From the NCBI GenBank assembly GCA_028583405.1, contig CM053250.1, forward strand, positions 41,126,067-41,190,066: a stretch of 64,000 nt of DNA, read 5' to 3'. The notes under the pieces are model-generated. The model saw nothing but the letters and a program-made list of their open reading frames with translations, did not search any database and was not told where the DNA came from. The first letter of the stretch is position 1. Each line of letters begins with the position of its first letter. This DNA is from Pogonophryne albipinna (Eukaryota; Chordata; Actinopteri; Perciformes; Artedidraconidae). Of the stretch, positions 12,625-25,775 are shown in pieces. The translations under genes and the position numbers were made by a program.

Positions 12625-13438
12625 AGCGTTTATCAACCTTTTTCTGACTCAATGTCAAGCCACACTTATTGTTTTTACTTCTTTATTTTAATTGAATAAT
12701 GTAGGACTTTTGTTGCCGTCAGTTATGGGGAGAGTAGGGGCTCAGAATACTGAAATCTGTATTGTTTCATCGTTTTTTCCTTCTAATTTTGTATTCTTTT
12801 CTAAACCACACACTGTTATTTACTCAACAATAACACATCATTATCCTTGTGCTTATTTATTTGTTTGATTAATAAACACAAGTTGGAGTCCGTCAGGACC
12901 GAGGGTCGGAGCAGCTCATTTGCTTTAGAGAATTGTACACCCGGAAGTAAGTATTCTCTCCGCTTCGCTTGACAAACCCCGTGATAGTCCTCAAGCTCTG
13001 TGATTGGATGTTTGAGTGTGCTCCGAGTGTTACGCCGAGCGTCGAACAGCACTTTGAAATGGGATGGAACCACGGCAGACTGTCCAAAACTGGATTTGAA
13101 CGGGTCCACCCCGTCCCCCCCTCCCCCACCCCGTCCCCAGAACTACACATGCTGGCTATTGTGTGTTTCGCAACATGTTCTCTATCTATGGCACGTCTCT
13201 ACTGGGAGTTGTAGTTTTAAAAGACGTTTTCATATTTCCCATAATAAGAAGTTGCCAGTATTAAACTGTGTACATCCCTGGAGGTTTAGTGGATAGGAAA
13301 CACTCACATTTAAAACATATAATTAATAAATGGGTGAAAATTGCTTGTGCCCATAATGGGCAACATTAATATATACCCACATGCCAGCTAAGGTCAGAAG
13401 AGCTTTATTTAACAGCTGGTCTTATGTCTGTGACCCCT

Positions 13439-15781
13439 CCCAGCTAGCGGGGAACGTTCTCACAACTTTGGCTTACGTTACCTATTGGTTCTAATAAGGT
13501 TTTAAAGAAACGTTTTAATCTGATGTTCAAAGAACCTTTTTAGGATGTTTATTTGTTCAAATAATGTTCCTGTAAGGTTTAAGGTTAACTAAGACATAAC
13601 GTTTTAACTGCAACATTCAGAGGAGGTTTTGAGGATGTTATTAAGGCCTGAGATGACAAAGTGTTTTTATAAAACGTTCATTTAATGTGATATGTTAACA
13701 AAGGTGGAACGTTTTGCCTGCAACATTCTAAGGATGTGTTTTGGACGTTGTTGGGTAACACATTAAAAATGTTCTTTATAAAACGTTCCCTCAATGTTAC
13801 ATGATATAACAAATGAAGAACATTCTCCAAGAAACATTCTGAGGATGTTTTCAGGATGTTATTCTTTTTTTATAAAACGTTCCTGTTATGGCAAATATTA
13901 ACACGGCCATGGTCAATGTCAGATTTATTTCTAGAGCGCTTTAAAAAACAAACTTTGTTTTACAAAAAATCTGATGTCACCATATTTTCCTTTTGAAAAA
14001 AACAAACAAGCACGTAATTCATGATAAGCTGTAAGCAGATATTGCATGTTTACGGTGGCATGTGTGAGTTCCCAGCTAGAAATGTTTGTTACCATTCGTT
14101 GTTCTAGGAATGTTTTCAGCGGGACGTTTTATTTTGGTTCCCAGAATGTTCTTCTGAAAGGTAGGATAACGTTCTTTAAAAACATTCTTGAAATGTTTGG
14201 TGATAACCTTCTAAAGATGTTTTTGATAACCTTCTTAATATGTTTTTGATAACATTATTAGAACATTATGCCCTACTGTTCTTAAAACGTTTTCAGCGGG
14301 ACGGTTTATTTTGGTTCCCAGAATGTTCTTCTGAAAGGTAGGATAACGTTCTCTAAAAACATTCTTAACATTTTTGGTGATAACTTTCTTAAGATGTATG
14401 AGCGCATTGAGACAATGAATAGGACGTATAAAAACGCCAATATATATGCCAATATTCACTCACATGCACTTATAATCACACTAAGGTATGTAGGCCCACA
14501 GTGTTCATAATATCATTTGTGTAAAATATCCGAAAATAATCACACTTTTTTCTGACTACAAAGGTTGTGTCTCGTATGTAGGTTCTAACTGTTGGATAAG
14601 CTATCTGGCCGTGTGTGGTTTGTGAGGGCTGCGTATAAACAGTGTCCGCTGTTTATGCATATTGGATAACAATCGTTATTGCACCCTTTAGATTTGAGAC
14701 CGACAGACATATAGAGGAACGGACCGACTGTCACTGCCCGTCCCTGAAACCCCTGTTAGTGTTTGTATGTGTTTGTTTATACTGTGTGTGTCTCTCTCTC
14801 CCCCCACCTGTCTGCTGGTCTGCTCGACACGGCTGGGAGCAATCTGCAATCAACCACGCCTGCAACATGCTCATCAGCCACACTATGAAAACCTGCAGCC
14901 TGCACTCATTCCCTGCCGTATTGTTGCAGTGAACGGATTGTTGCCGTGAACGGTGTGTTGCGTGCCGCACTAGCTTTTTACCAGCATATTCTTTGACAAC
15001 TTTGCCTGCTTTTGCCTCACACTCATTTTTGTGTCTCTCCCAGGAGGAATTCAAGGCCTTCCACACTCCCAAGACCAGCCAGGCCTCTCCACCCTGGAAC
15101 AACTGTTTCCCACTGCTGCCATAACCAACCTCCACTCCCAGCTCTCCTTTTCTAATAAACAAATGTTACTTTCACCAGCTGATTCCGAGTCATCCTTTTA
15201 CAAGTGTTAATAGTCAAATTCCAATAGTTAAGTAAACTATCAAAATCATCCTAATGACCACAGTGGTCAGTCCAGTTTCCCAGGAACTTTGAGTTGAACA
15301 ATTACAGGAATATTATGTCTTTATGTTCTAATAATGTAAACATATTTTAGTAAATTGTTACCACAGAACATTTGCATAATGTTTTAAACATAAAGCATGT
15401 TATTCTAAAAATAATAACATTCTGGCAACATAACAAATCTAACTTGCAGCTGAAAACGTGTTAAGAACAGTAGGGCATAATGTTCAAACAATGTTATCAA
15501 ACACATTTAAAGAATGTTTTTAGAGACCGTTATCCTACCTTTCAGAAGAACATTCTGGAAACCAAAATAAAAGCTTCTGCTGAAAACGTTTTAAGAACAG
15601 TAGGGCATAATGTTTGAATAATGTTATCACCAAACATTTTAAGAATGGTTTTAGAGAACGTTATCCTACCTTTCAGAAGAACGTTCTGGGAACCAAAAGA
15701 AAACTTCCCGCTGAAAACATTCCTAGAACAATGAATGTAACATTCTCAGAATGTTTTTAGAACCAACTATTTCTAGCTGGG
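13439..15781. mobile_element. Foldback element with CCCAGCTAG termini
   Basis: It begins and ends with CCCAGCTAG / CTAGCTGGG. The host sequence is intact at 25955-25972 (GACCCCTCCTGTTG), so the insertion duplicated CT (or CTC, depending on where the terminus is drawn). A second internal CCCAGCTAG at 14071 begins the true partner of the right arm. From there 14071-14400 and 15440-15781 are inverted copies made of two tandem units of roughly 170-190 bp. The units contain GTTCCCAGAATGTTCTTCTG and GGTAGGATAACGTTCT. No transposase is present. The central 14640-15240 is unrelated and slightly LTR-like, but this is not assignable. Confidence 0.8.
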
Positions 15782-16317
15782 CTCCTGTTGTTAATTGATA
15801 ACATTACATTACATTACATTACATTAATTGATGAGCCTGAAACATGCACTAGTCAAGGTTCAGAGGCAAATTTTGCAAATATGGCAGTAGCCATCGATCA
15901 TCTTAAGATAAGATATACTTTATTGATCCCAAGTTGGAAACATTTGCGTTACTCAGCATGTGTAACAGTTGTAAATATGCAGTGGTGTTTTTTTATAAAT
16001 CATTTAGTATAATCATATATACTACATTATATTTAATAATTCTGTGTTCTCTATTTATTGAATGTTCAATACCTGACAAGGTCGGAGATGAAAAACTTGG
16101 GTCGCAGGTTCCTCAACAAGACATCTATCAATATGTGTGTACCTCCACCATTAAACAGTCGTATTCTGCACATTTCTTATACTATCTACATACATCTTAT
16201 AAGAGTATAATACATATGTATAATATCAGTTAAAATAAGTGCTTAAACATGCAGTAGTTAACATTGCAGGAAAGGAATATATTAGTACTTTGTGAGGCTT
16301 AATATTTATACCCCCCA

Positions 16318-17341
16318 AGGCCGGCCCTCACTAATTTGCTGCCCTAGGCAAGATTTTAGCTGGCGCCCCCCCCCCCCCCAAAATGCAGACACTCACTATG
16401 ACTCGCGCATGCATGCACGTGCACGGTTGTGGCATGACCACCAAAACAGAAAGATATGGCCACAAGATGTGTGCAAATGTATTTAGTATCCTATCCATTT
16501 GAACATGATTTAAGTGGGGGGTGGACCTAACCTCCTCTAGGGGGGTCCGGGGACATGCTCCCCCGGGGAAGATTATTATTATTTTTTAATATTGAAGTTA
16601 AAAGCATCAATCTGGTGCACTTTGAGAGCAACATTAAGAGATCTATGGATACATCTCTCAACACCCATATGAATAGCAGATTTTATTTTTATTTATGGAT
16701 ATTTTACAAATCACTCCCCTTTTAAACTCTATTCTTGTTTATTAATAACAACTTTTTTTTACTATCACATAGTATTTTATACTATAAGAGAATAGATGAA
16801 AATATATCTTTCATGATCATATAAAGGTATGCCTTTACCTCACTGAGCTGAGGTTATCAGAGCCTCTCAGTCTTTCAGGAGAGAGCTCTCTAAAGCTCTC
16901 CCCCCCCCCCCGCGGCCGCTTACACAGTCAATTCCAATGTTAATAAAAGCTGTATACGTTTTTTGGGAGTTTGATTTATTTTAAATTAACACAAATACAA
17001 AATTAAAACCTATAATTGCACACTAAAACCATTATTTCAAAAAAAGAACTATTTCACATAAACCTAAATTTTTACTGGGGCTGGGGCGGTTCAACTTGAT
17101 TTTGGGGGGGGGGGGGGTGCACCATAGTTTATGGACGCTGTACACAATATAGGCGTAGTTCTGTTAGTATAAGATAATAAGATGTACTTTGATGATCCAA
17201 AATCGGGAATTGTGTTGTTATGAAATTAAAAAAAATATATATATTTTTTATTTCTAACTTTTTTTTCAATTTTTGGCGCCCCCCATTGATTGATGCACCC
17301 TTAGCATTCGCCTATACTGCCTATGCCAAGGGCCGGCCCTG
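16318..17341. mobile_element. hAT-type non-autonomous element with GGCCGGCCCT ends
   Basis: The ends AAGGCCGGCCCT and AGGGCCGGCCCT are inverted copies. They interrupt mosaic copy C between ATATTTATACCCC and CAACGTTTTTTT, which are adjacent at 26340 and 62785. The interior includes the GGGGTCCGGGGACATGCTCC block shared with 9750-9780 and homopolymers of C and G near 16364, 16900 and 17103. I could not fix the exact target duplication because of the C-run at the left edge. Confidence 0.6.
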
Positions 17342-17655
17342 CCCAACGTTTTTTTCTTATTCAAAATAATACCTTAACCTAAAGTATTCTTTAATGTTTA
17401 AATAAAGCCTTATTAGTTTGTCTGTCTGTGTCTCCTATTAATATCTAATAATAAAAATAATAAATTTCAATAACGTGCTTTAACCACCAGGTGTCCCTTT
17501 CTATCAGCTGTGCACCGTTATGGTGTAAATATACCAATATACCGATTGGATCAAATATAAAAGTCAGCCGAATTAGTATTGATACTGCAAGGAGACTTAT
17601 ATTGTGAAGAGAAATTGAAGATTTTGTTTAATTGCTAATATATTTATGATCCACG

Positions 17656-17794
<139 letters not shown>

Positions 17795-17798
17795 CACA

Positions 17799-18013
17799 GG
17801 GCGGTGGTGGCGAAGTAGATAGGGACTTGGCTTGGCAACTGGAAGGTCACCAGTTCAAGTCCCGGCAAGACCAAGTGCTACTGAATTGTCCGTTCCCTAC
17901 ACTGCTCCCCGCTGTTCAAAATGGCAGCACACTGCTCCTAACACTAGGATGGGTCAAATGCAGAGAAACAATTTCCCCACGGGGATTAATAAAGTATATC
18001 AAAATCAAAAAAA
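17799..18013 (+). mobile_element. tRNA-derived SINE
   Basis: The head contains an A-box-like TGGCGAAGTAGATAGG at about 17808-17823 and a B-box-like GTTCAAGTCCC at about 17853-17863, spaced as in a tRNA-type RNA polymerase III promoter. A body of about 100 bases follows. The tail has TTTCCCCACGGGGATTAAT and ends in A-rich sequence. It lies between GATCCACGTCAC and ATTCAGTTTCGG, which are adjacent in other mosaic copies. The SINE family name is not assigned. Confidence 0.75.
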
Positions 18014-18107
18014 TATATATATTCAGTTTCGGCAACAGTTATTCCTGTTTAGAAGTCTTCTCATCAGGGCTCTATAAATAAAGAACTACAGCAGATATGT
18101 AATATTT

Positions 18108-19440
18108 CAGCGACGGGAGGCTTGCCATTCTCCAATGTAACGGAAAAAAAGAATAATAATACAAATAATAAAATGTCTCCACTGATCTGTGTTGTAAATG
18201 TGATTTCTGTTTGATTCCAATCGCTTTTTATAGTAAAAATCGGCTAATTTGCCGAGCTCCGCTACAACTACGGGGAGCGATGAGATTGAGAAGTGAGGCA
18301 GGGACGAGCTCTGCCTCACAGAAGCCCACAGTAACTTGCTGGAGCGCGGGCACTAATGTAGCGCGGACACTTATTTTGTGAGCGCGCTCAAGCCAGTTAC
18401 TGTGGGGTGAGGTGAGGCACAGATGAGCTCTGCCTCACCTCAGAATGCGTCACCCCACAGAAACTGGCTGGAAAGCGGGCCCTAAGCGCATGCCTGCACC
18501 ATCTCACTGTATGTCACCAATGTAATGTTTGTAGATCCCTTTATTACATTTATCCTCGCCATCCATAGTCTCTAAATAACTTATTTCACGTATATATGAT
18601 ATTTAGGCTCGCTGGTCTCATCATACAACGGCAATGAAAAAAGCACCAGGGGAGGCAGCCACAACCTCTGCCGCACTGAAGGGGGCGCAAGTGAGCCCAC
18701 AGGTTCTTGTTGCTACTGTTATTCTACACAGAGACGATAGACGAAAATAACAAACTAGACTTTTGAAACTAGAGGGAGATAAGGAAGACTTTTACAAAAA
18801 AGTAATAAAGATTGTTGTCCAGAAGGATAGCATGGACTTCATCTTCAAGTCAAGGTAAGACCACATTTGTAATGAAAATTGGATCTTACTAAGAGAGAAC
18901 AATCCAATATTTAGATTTTGGGTAGGCTATCCTTTTGTTGAACTGTCTGTTTAAAATGAATCGAAGCATCAGACTAAAAAAGCTTTTGAAAATAACAGAA
19001 TATTTCGATTAAAGGTGGGGTAGGTAAGTTTGAGAAACCGGCTCGAGATACACTTGTTGTTATATTCCATGGAATGCTCTTAACATCCCGATAGCAATGA
19101 ATATCTTAAGTGCTTTGACAAAAAATACATAAAAACATTTCATCTGTGGAAGCCGTAGTACTGTAAAAAGCACGACCACTCATTTTAGCCGGCCCGGCTA
19201 AAATAACCTGCCTGTCAGCCTTCCATCTGTGCACAAACTTATCTCGTGCCCTCATTGGTCATGTGCACGTTCGTGTGTGTTGAAGGAGAGGCTGTGTATT
19301 TTCAAATTCTAGCGCACTCGAGCTGGTTTCTCCAAAATTACCTACCCCGCCACCTTTAAGGTCAAAATATATAATATTTGTAAATCTGATTCTGAAAGAG
19401 TCAGTGCCTCACCAGCCATGAACCTCACCGCACGTCACTG
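18108..19440. mobile_element. hAT-type non-autonomous transposon (1.33 kb)
   Basis: The termini are CAGCGACGGGAGG and CCGCACGTCACTG, imperfect inverted repeats. TAATATTT is repeated exactly on both sides (18100-18107 and 19441-19448), an 8-bp hAT duplication. Uninterrupted relatives of the target occur at 27090 and 63680. The interior has blocks rich in GCTCTGCCTCAC in both orientations (18290-18450) but no transposase. A TTAA MITE is nested at 19013-19355. Confidence 0.88.
19013..19355. mobile_element. TTAA MITE (piggyBac/Kolobok type), complete copy
   Basis: It is flanked by TTAA at 19009-19012 and 19356-19359. The ends AGGTGGGGTAGGTAA and TTACCTACCCCGCCACCT are inverted repeats, extending on both sides to GAGAAACC..CTCGAG. 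It is 343 bp with no coding capacity. It is nested inside the hAT element, and a truncated relative is at 7914. Confidence 0.85.
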
Positions 19441-19560
19441 TAATATTTAATGCAGCCGAACCGTGTATTACAATGCCTTTATGTGATGACTTTCAAAGAG
19501 AAAAGCAAGCACACTCGGAATATTATTTCATTTTTTTAAAATGTTTTCGGATTTCACATC

Positions 19561-20638
19561 AACAGGAAGTCCAGTTAACTAAAATGTCCGTGCCCCAACC
19601 CATAGATCCGTGGGTGAATAATGTCAATCACCACATTACACACATCCCTTCACATTTAAATTTAAATTTGCATTAAAGTATTTTGTGAGGCCTTCTAAAA
19701 TGTTTTTAAATATAATTAGGGTTGTAGTTGAAGAGTTTGTAAATTATTGCGTTGCCTGGCAATGCAATCGCATAACGGCACGGCCATTAATTCCACAACC
19801 ACACACATTGATTAACATCGATTTAATACATTAATGTAGCCTTTGTTTCTGCTAACAGAGGTGTCGACCAGCTGGGGCAACAAGAAAATCGGCGAAATTG
19901 AGTGTGACTATTAAAAAATAAATAGTTATTATATTAATATTGACAATAACAACCGACCGTCGGGGAGCGTTCTCATGACGTCTATTATCAACGCTATGGG
20001 AGGTCTATGAAGGTCTATGGGACGCCCTGCCTGTTGAAAACTGACTCTCAAGGGGTACCCTGTGCGTAACAGAGTGACGGGGAAGGGGTCCTGACCGACC
20101 GTCTGTGACGGGTTGGGAGTGAGAACGTGTTGCCTTGTCACACAGTCAGGGGTAGGCTGAGTGGAAATGTGCTGTTCACTGGATGTGGATTGTGTGTCTG
20201 CCATCATACCATAATACAATAATAACAATAATATAATCATAATACAATAATAACAATAATATAATCATAATACAATAAAGGGGACATGATCAAATAGGAA
20301 TATAATGATCTTTTAAATAACGTTAAATAAAGGGAACAATCTATTGGACACAGCAAAACTAACTAATTTAATAAAAATCACAGTTGTATTACACACACTG
20401 TTTTTTGAGAAACAAAAATTCGTAACTAATGCACCATAATACATTCTGACGAAAAATAAAAATTATTATGAATACAAATAAAATAAAAGAAGCCTCCTTC
20501 TACTACAAGCTATAAAGTAGATTTGAAAAACGTTTTATAGAATAAAAGCTCACTGCTGGACGTTGTAGAAATGCGTGTGTGCAACACGACAAAGGAGCCT
20601 CGCTCACTTTACATTGGCGTTGTTTGCGTGGTGCAGAC
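19561..20638. other. Intronic sequence with small repeats
   Basis: 19970-20080 is inverted relative to 12495-12600. A 28-bp AT-rich unit (AATACAATAATAACAATAAT...) is repeated a little over twice at 20207-20275. No gene recognised. Confidence 0.5.
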
Positions 20639-21861
20639 CAACCCAGTCTCACGCCATTTCGTTTTCACCAACACGATTTTTAATCTATTGATTCATGTTC
20701 ACCAACACGATTTTTAATCTATTGATTCGTGTTCACCAACACGATTTTTAATCTATTGATTCGTGTTCACCAACACGATTTTTAATCTATTGATTCGTGT
20801 TCACCAACACGATTTTCCCCTTTTTTTCGTGTTGCACAGCACGATTTTAAAAGCAATGTATTTCTATTGGTAGTATGTTTCAACCCAGTCTCACGGCATT
20901 ACGTGTTATTGGAAGACCGGAAGCTGTGTGGTTCATAAAAACATGTTCTTACTCGATATCAAGCCACGATTATTGCGTTTATTTAAAATCGTATCATTTC
21001 TGACTTTTGTTGCTGTCTGTGAGGAAAAGAAATGGGGCTCAGAGCCTCAGAATACTGAAATCTGTATTTTTAAAATCTTTTTTTCCTTCTAATTTGTTAT
21101 TATTATTTCAAAATTGGTTAATAATTGGTGTTTAACTGGCAACTTCTAATTGTTGGAAAAACGAAAACATTCCCAATAGGGGGGGGGGGGGCGTTCGATC
21201 CAGTTTCGATTCCGTAACCTTGGCACACTGCCACTCCAACATCCAATCGCGACTTGAAGTTTAATCACGGGGACTGTAGTCCTAAACGATAACTGGGGAT
21301 TATGGGTAGTGTAGTGTCTTCGGCCATCCTAAACTCAATGATGCTCGAAATGTCCCTTTTAGGCCTACATCTGTTTCCGGTTATTTTTATTTTGAAATTC
21401 AGTTCCTGACGGACGCCAAAAAAGCCCGAGATTATAGAATTAAACAAATAAATAAAAACAAGGATAATTGTGTGTTATTGGTGACTAAATAACAGTGTGT
21501 TATTTTGAAAAGAATAACAAATTAGAAGGAAAAAAAGATTTAAAAAATACAGATTTCAGTATTCTGAGGCTCTGAGCCCCATTTCTTTTCCTCACAGACG
21601 GCAACAAATACGATTTTAAATAAAAGCAATAATCGTGGGTTGATATCGAGTAAGAACATGTTTTTATGAACCACACAGCTTCCGGTCTTCCTATAACACG
21701 TAATGCCGTGAGACTGGGTTGAAACATACTACCAATAGAAATGCATTGCTTTTAAAATCGTGCTGTGCAACACGAAAAAAAGGGGAAAATCGTGTTGGTG
21801 AACACGAATCAATAGATTAAAAATCGTGTTGGTGAACACGAAATGCCGTGAGACTGGGTTG
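20639..21861. mobile_element. CAACCCAGTCTCAC-type foldback element, copy B
   Basis: CAACCCAGTCTCAC begins the element and GTGAGACTGGGTTG ends it. TGCAGAC lies directly on both sides (20632-20638 and 21862-21868), a perfect 7-bp duplication. The arms are about 360-470 bp. Each arm contains a second copy of the terminal motif (20881 and 21721), so the ends are doubled. The left arm holds about four to five tandem 34-bp units, each with the hairpin CGTGTTCACCAACACG; the right arm has only one or two. The spacer (about 21110-21490) is shared with 56870-57000 and 63900-64000. No transposase ORF is present. Confidence 0.85.
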
Positions 21862-21949
21862 TGCAGACACGTAAATGTAGCAGAGTTCATGACTCCACCA
21901 CGCACTGCGGTGTTAAGGAGTCGTGGTGGAGTCACTCATTCTGGTGAGA

Positions 21950-22092
21950 CCAGGTTGGGCCAGATACCACAGCACACCTTCCGAGGGTTAGTGGAGGCCA
22001 TGCCTCGACGGGTCAGGGCTGTTTTGGCCGCAAAAAGGGGACCTACACAATATCAGGCAGGTGGTCATAATGTTATGGCTGATTGGTGTATA
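21950..22092. mobile_element. Tc1/mariner-type terminal fragment
   Basis: It ends GGTCATAATGTTATGGCTG ATTGGTGTATA, a terminus common to a Tc1/mariner-like family of fish. Inside it is the block ACACCTTCCGAGG and CATGCCTCGACGGG. Only one end is present and no transposase remains. Confidence 0.6.
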
Positions 22093-23641
<1,549 letters not shown>

Positions 23642-23959
23642 TCTTGTTCCCACAGTATTTTTCATGCACGGATGCACACGTATATACCGCAGTAAACTGT
23701 TTGGCTTTTATCCAACACCTTGTCTTCAGTCAGCAGTGAGCCGTCCGTCATTCTGCAGAGCTGGAGCTGCTATTGATTCTATGCTATTAAGGCGGAACAC
23801 TAGTTAATCAGTCGGTCAGACAGCCAGTCAGAAGGTCGGCCAGAAAGCACTGCGTGAAGACAAAGAGTAGCCGACTGAGCATCAAGCATAACGTGCTGAG
23901 CTAATACAGTTCAGAAGAAAGGGTGAGAGTTTCAAAGTGAATAATCCTGAATGACTAAT

Positions 23960-23962
<3 letters not shown>

Positions 23963-24012
<50 letters not shown>
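23963..24012. repeat. (TA)n microsatellite
   Basis: About 50 bases of alternating TA. Confidence 0.95.
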
Positions 24013-24016
<4 letters not shown>

Positions 24017-24082
24017 TACAGAGTAGCTAAAGTCATCACCTTAAATAAATGAGAACTACAAGAAAGTACATTACTATCATTA

Positions 24083-24958
24083 GCCGCTTTCACACTAAGT
24101 ACTTTGTGTCGGCACTTAGTGCCTGGCACTTACGGCCCGTCCACACAGCGGTGTGCGTTGACGCTTCACCATTCACTTTGAATGGGGTGACGTCACTTTT
24201 CGCCGAACTGCATTGTGGGAAGCGACGCGTAGCGTTGCTGGCGTGGCTCGCTGCAAAAGTTGAGCAATGTTCAACTTTTGACGCCTCGGCAGAAGCGTCA
24301 GCCAATCGAATCATATGCCAGTACAAGCTCTAGCCAATCAAACCGCTGCTTGTGTGTCAGGGGCGGGAGATTCATGTGATTGGTTGTTGGTCGAGTTTCA
24401 GGACGGGCCGTTAGTACCCCCATGGCACTAAGTACAGATCGCGTTCACACCGGAGTACTTTTCCCTGAGGGAAGATTACGCAAATGAGCCGCTGACGTCA
24501 CTTCTTCTTCTTCTGCTTTGGGTTTACTGGCAGGCCGCAAACCACTTCACGGCGTATACTGCCACCCGAAGTCCCCGGAGTTGGGGACTGGCTTCAGTAG
24601 AAGCTGCTGGGAGTCCCAGCAGCTTCTACTGGAGCCTTCCCAGTAAATCGCCAGAACGCCGACACTGCCGACACTCCACCGCTCCCATGTTTTTTTTTGT
24701 GTTGCCATAAGTTATTCTCTCTCCGTTGGTGCGCGGGGCTAATGCTAAGTTTTACAGGGCGTGGTTTGCAATTCGCCCAGCCAATAGAAATTGGTACTTT
24801 TTTCTCCCCAGGATAGTACCACCTCTCTAGCAGGGACTACAAATGTCGGTAAAAGTTCCCGGCACTAAGTACTCTTTTTGGTGTGAACGCAAAATAAGGG
24901 GTACTAACGGAACTAAACGGGAAAAGTACGGGGAAAAGTACTCCGGTGTGAACGCGCC
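24083..24958. mobile_element. MITE with CTTTCACAC-type ends, host of a nested MITE
   Basis: The left end GCCGCTTTCACAC..AGTACTTT is an imperfect inverted copy of the right end AAAGTACT..GTGTGAACGCGCC. TA is present on both flanks. The interior repeats AGTAC-containing words (TAAGTAC, GAGTACTTTTCC). It carries a nested element at 24133-24410 and encodes nothing. Confidence 0.65.
24133..24410. mobile_element. PIF/Harbinger-like MITE, nested
   Basis: The termini CGGCCCGTCC and GGACGGGCCG are perfect 10-bp inverted repeats, flanked by TTA at 24130-24132 and 24411-24413. A 3-bp TTA duplication is typical of PIF/Harbinger. It is 278 bp and encodes nothing. It interrupts the outer MITE between GGCACTTA and GTACCCCC. 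Confidence 0.8.
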
Positions 24959-25068
24959 TACTCTGGCCTAACAAAATACATCATTAGGATTTTAGCTGTA
25001 CTGAGGCGGATTGTCACAGTGAACATGATTATTAAATCAAACGCTTTTAGCCGGCGTGTAGCGAGCAT

Positions 25069-25775
25069 TAGGGTTGCAAAGGGGCGGGAACTTTCCGGAA
25101 ACTTTCCGGAAACTTTCAATGGAAAGTTAAGCTGGGGAATATTGGAAATATTAGATGCAAAATTAAACAATAAACATGACATTTCAACAGGTTTTTTTAA
25201 ATTATTTTTTTAAGTAGAACAGAACAAGTTTTAATTATTTTCTTGAACAATTATTTGTTACATTAAAGAACAAAAACAGGAATGTTTGCATTAAACATGC
25301 AAATTCAAGCAATCCTCTTTCAGTCGATGGGCTCTGCCTGGGCCTCCCCAACATCCAACTCTGAGTCTTCCTCTTCAGTGTCACTGTCCAGCCTTGTTGA
25401 GGATGGCTCTGTGTCAGGCTCAAAGAGCCTTACGTAGGTTTGCCCGGATGCCAACCAGTTTTTCCTCTCTCACATTTGTGCGTGTGTTCCCAAACAGTGA
25501 CCAGTTGCGCTCGGAGGCGGCTGATGATGGTGGGATTTGGAGGATGATGGAGGCTAAAGGTGCAAAGGTCTCAGATCCACTAAGTCCCTTCCACCAGGTG
25601 GCTGCAGATATATGCTGGCATGACTGCCAGATTCCATCCCCTGCCCAAAGGCCTTGCTTTGTTCGATACTTCGCCAAACTGCCTAGAACTTTATCAAGAC
25701 CCAGGTGGGCAGACATGGCTGTAATGACCGCGTAGGCACCGTTAATCTTATCCCCAGAAACGACGTTTTCGTATT
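25069..25775 (-). mobile_element. hAT transposon, 3' part
   Basis: The right-hand terminus on the minus strand is at 25069-25080 (TAGGGTTGCAAA), with subterminal tandem AACTTTCCGGA units. The other end is missing; the element breaks off near 25775, where mosaic copy D begins. Confidence 0.65.
25305..25775 (-). pseudogene. hAT transposase, C-terminal dimerisation region, frameshifted
   Basis: The minus-strand frame reads VVSGDKINGAYAVITAMSAH and continues through ISAATWWKGLSGSETFAPL, then QIPPSSAASERNWSLFG and EKLVGIRANLRKAL. The last three are the signatures of the hAT family dimerisation domain (Dimer_Tnp_hAT). A stop follows at 25420. The next frame, one base over, continues into an acidic tail (SDTEEEDSELDVGEAQ) ending near 25325, which suggests one frameshift. 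The DNA-binding and catalytic parts are missing, so it is a dead fragment. Confidence 0.8.

Noticed and set aside
14731..15162. 143-codon minus-strand ORF
   Set aside because: It sits in the centre of the foldback element, has no recognisable domain, and the opposite strand is open as well.
14640..15240. Possible solo LTR in the centre of the foldback element (AATAAAC near its right part)
   Set aside because: No terminal TG..CA pair with matching target duplication could be found.
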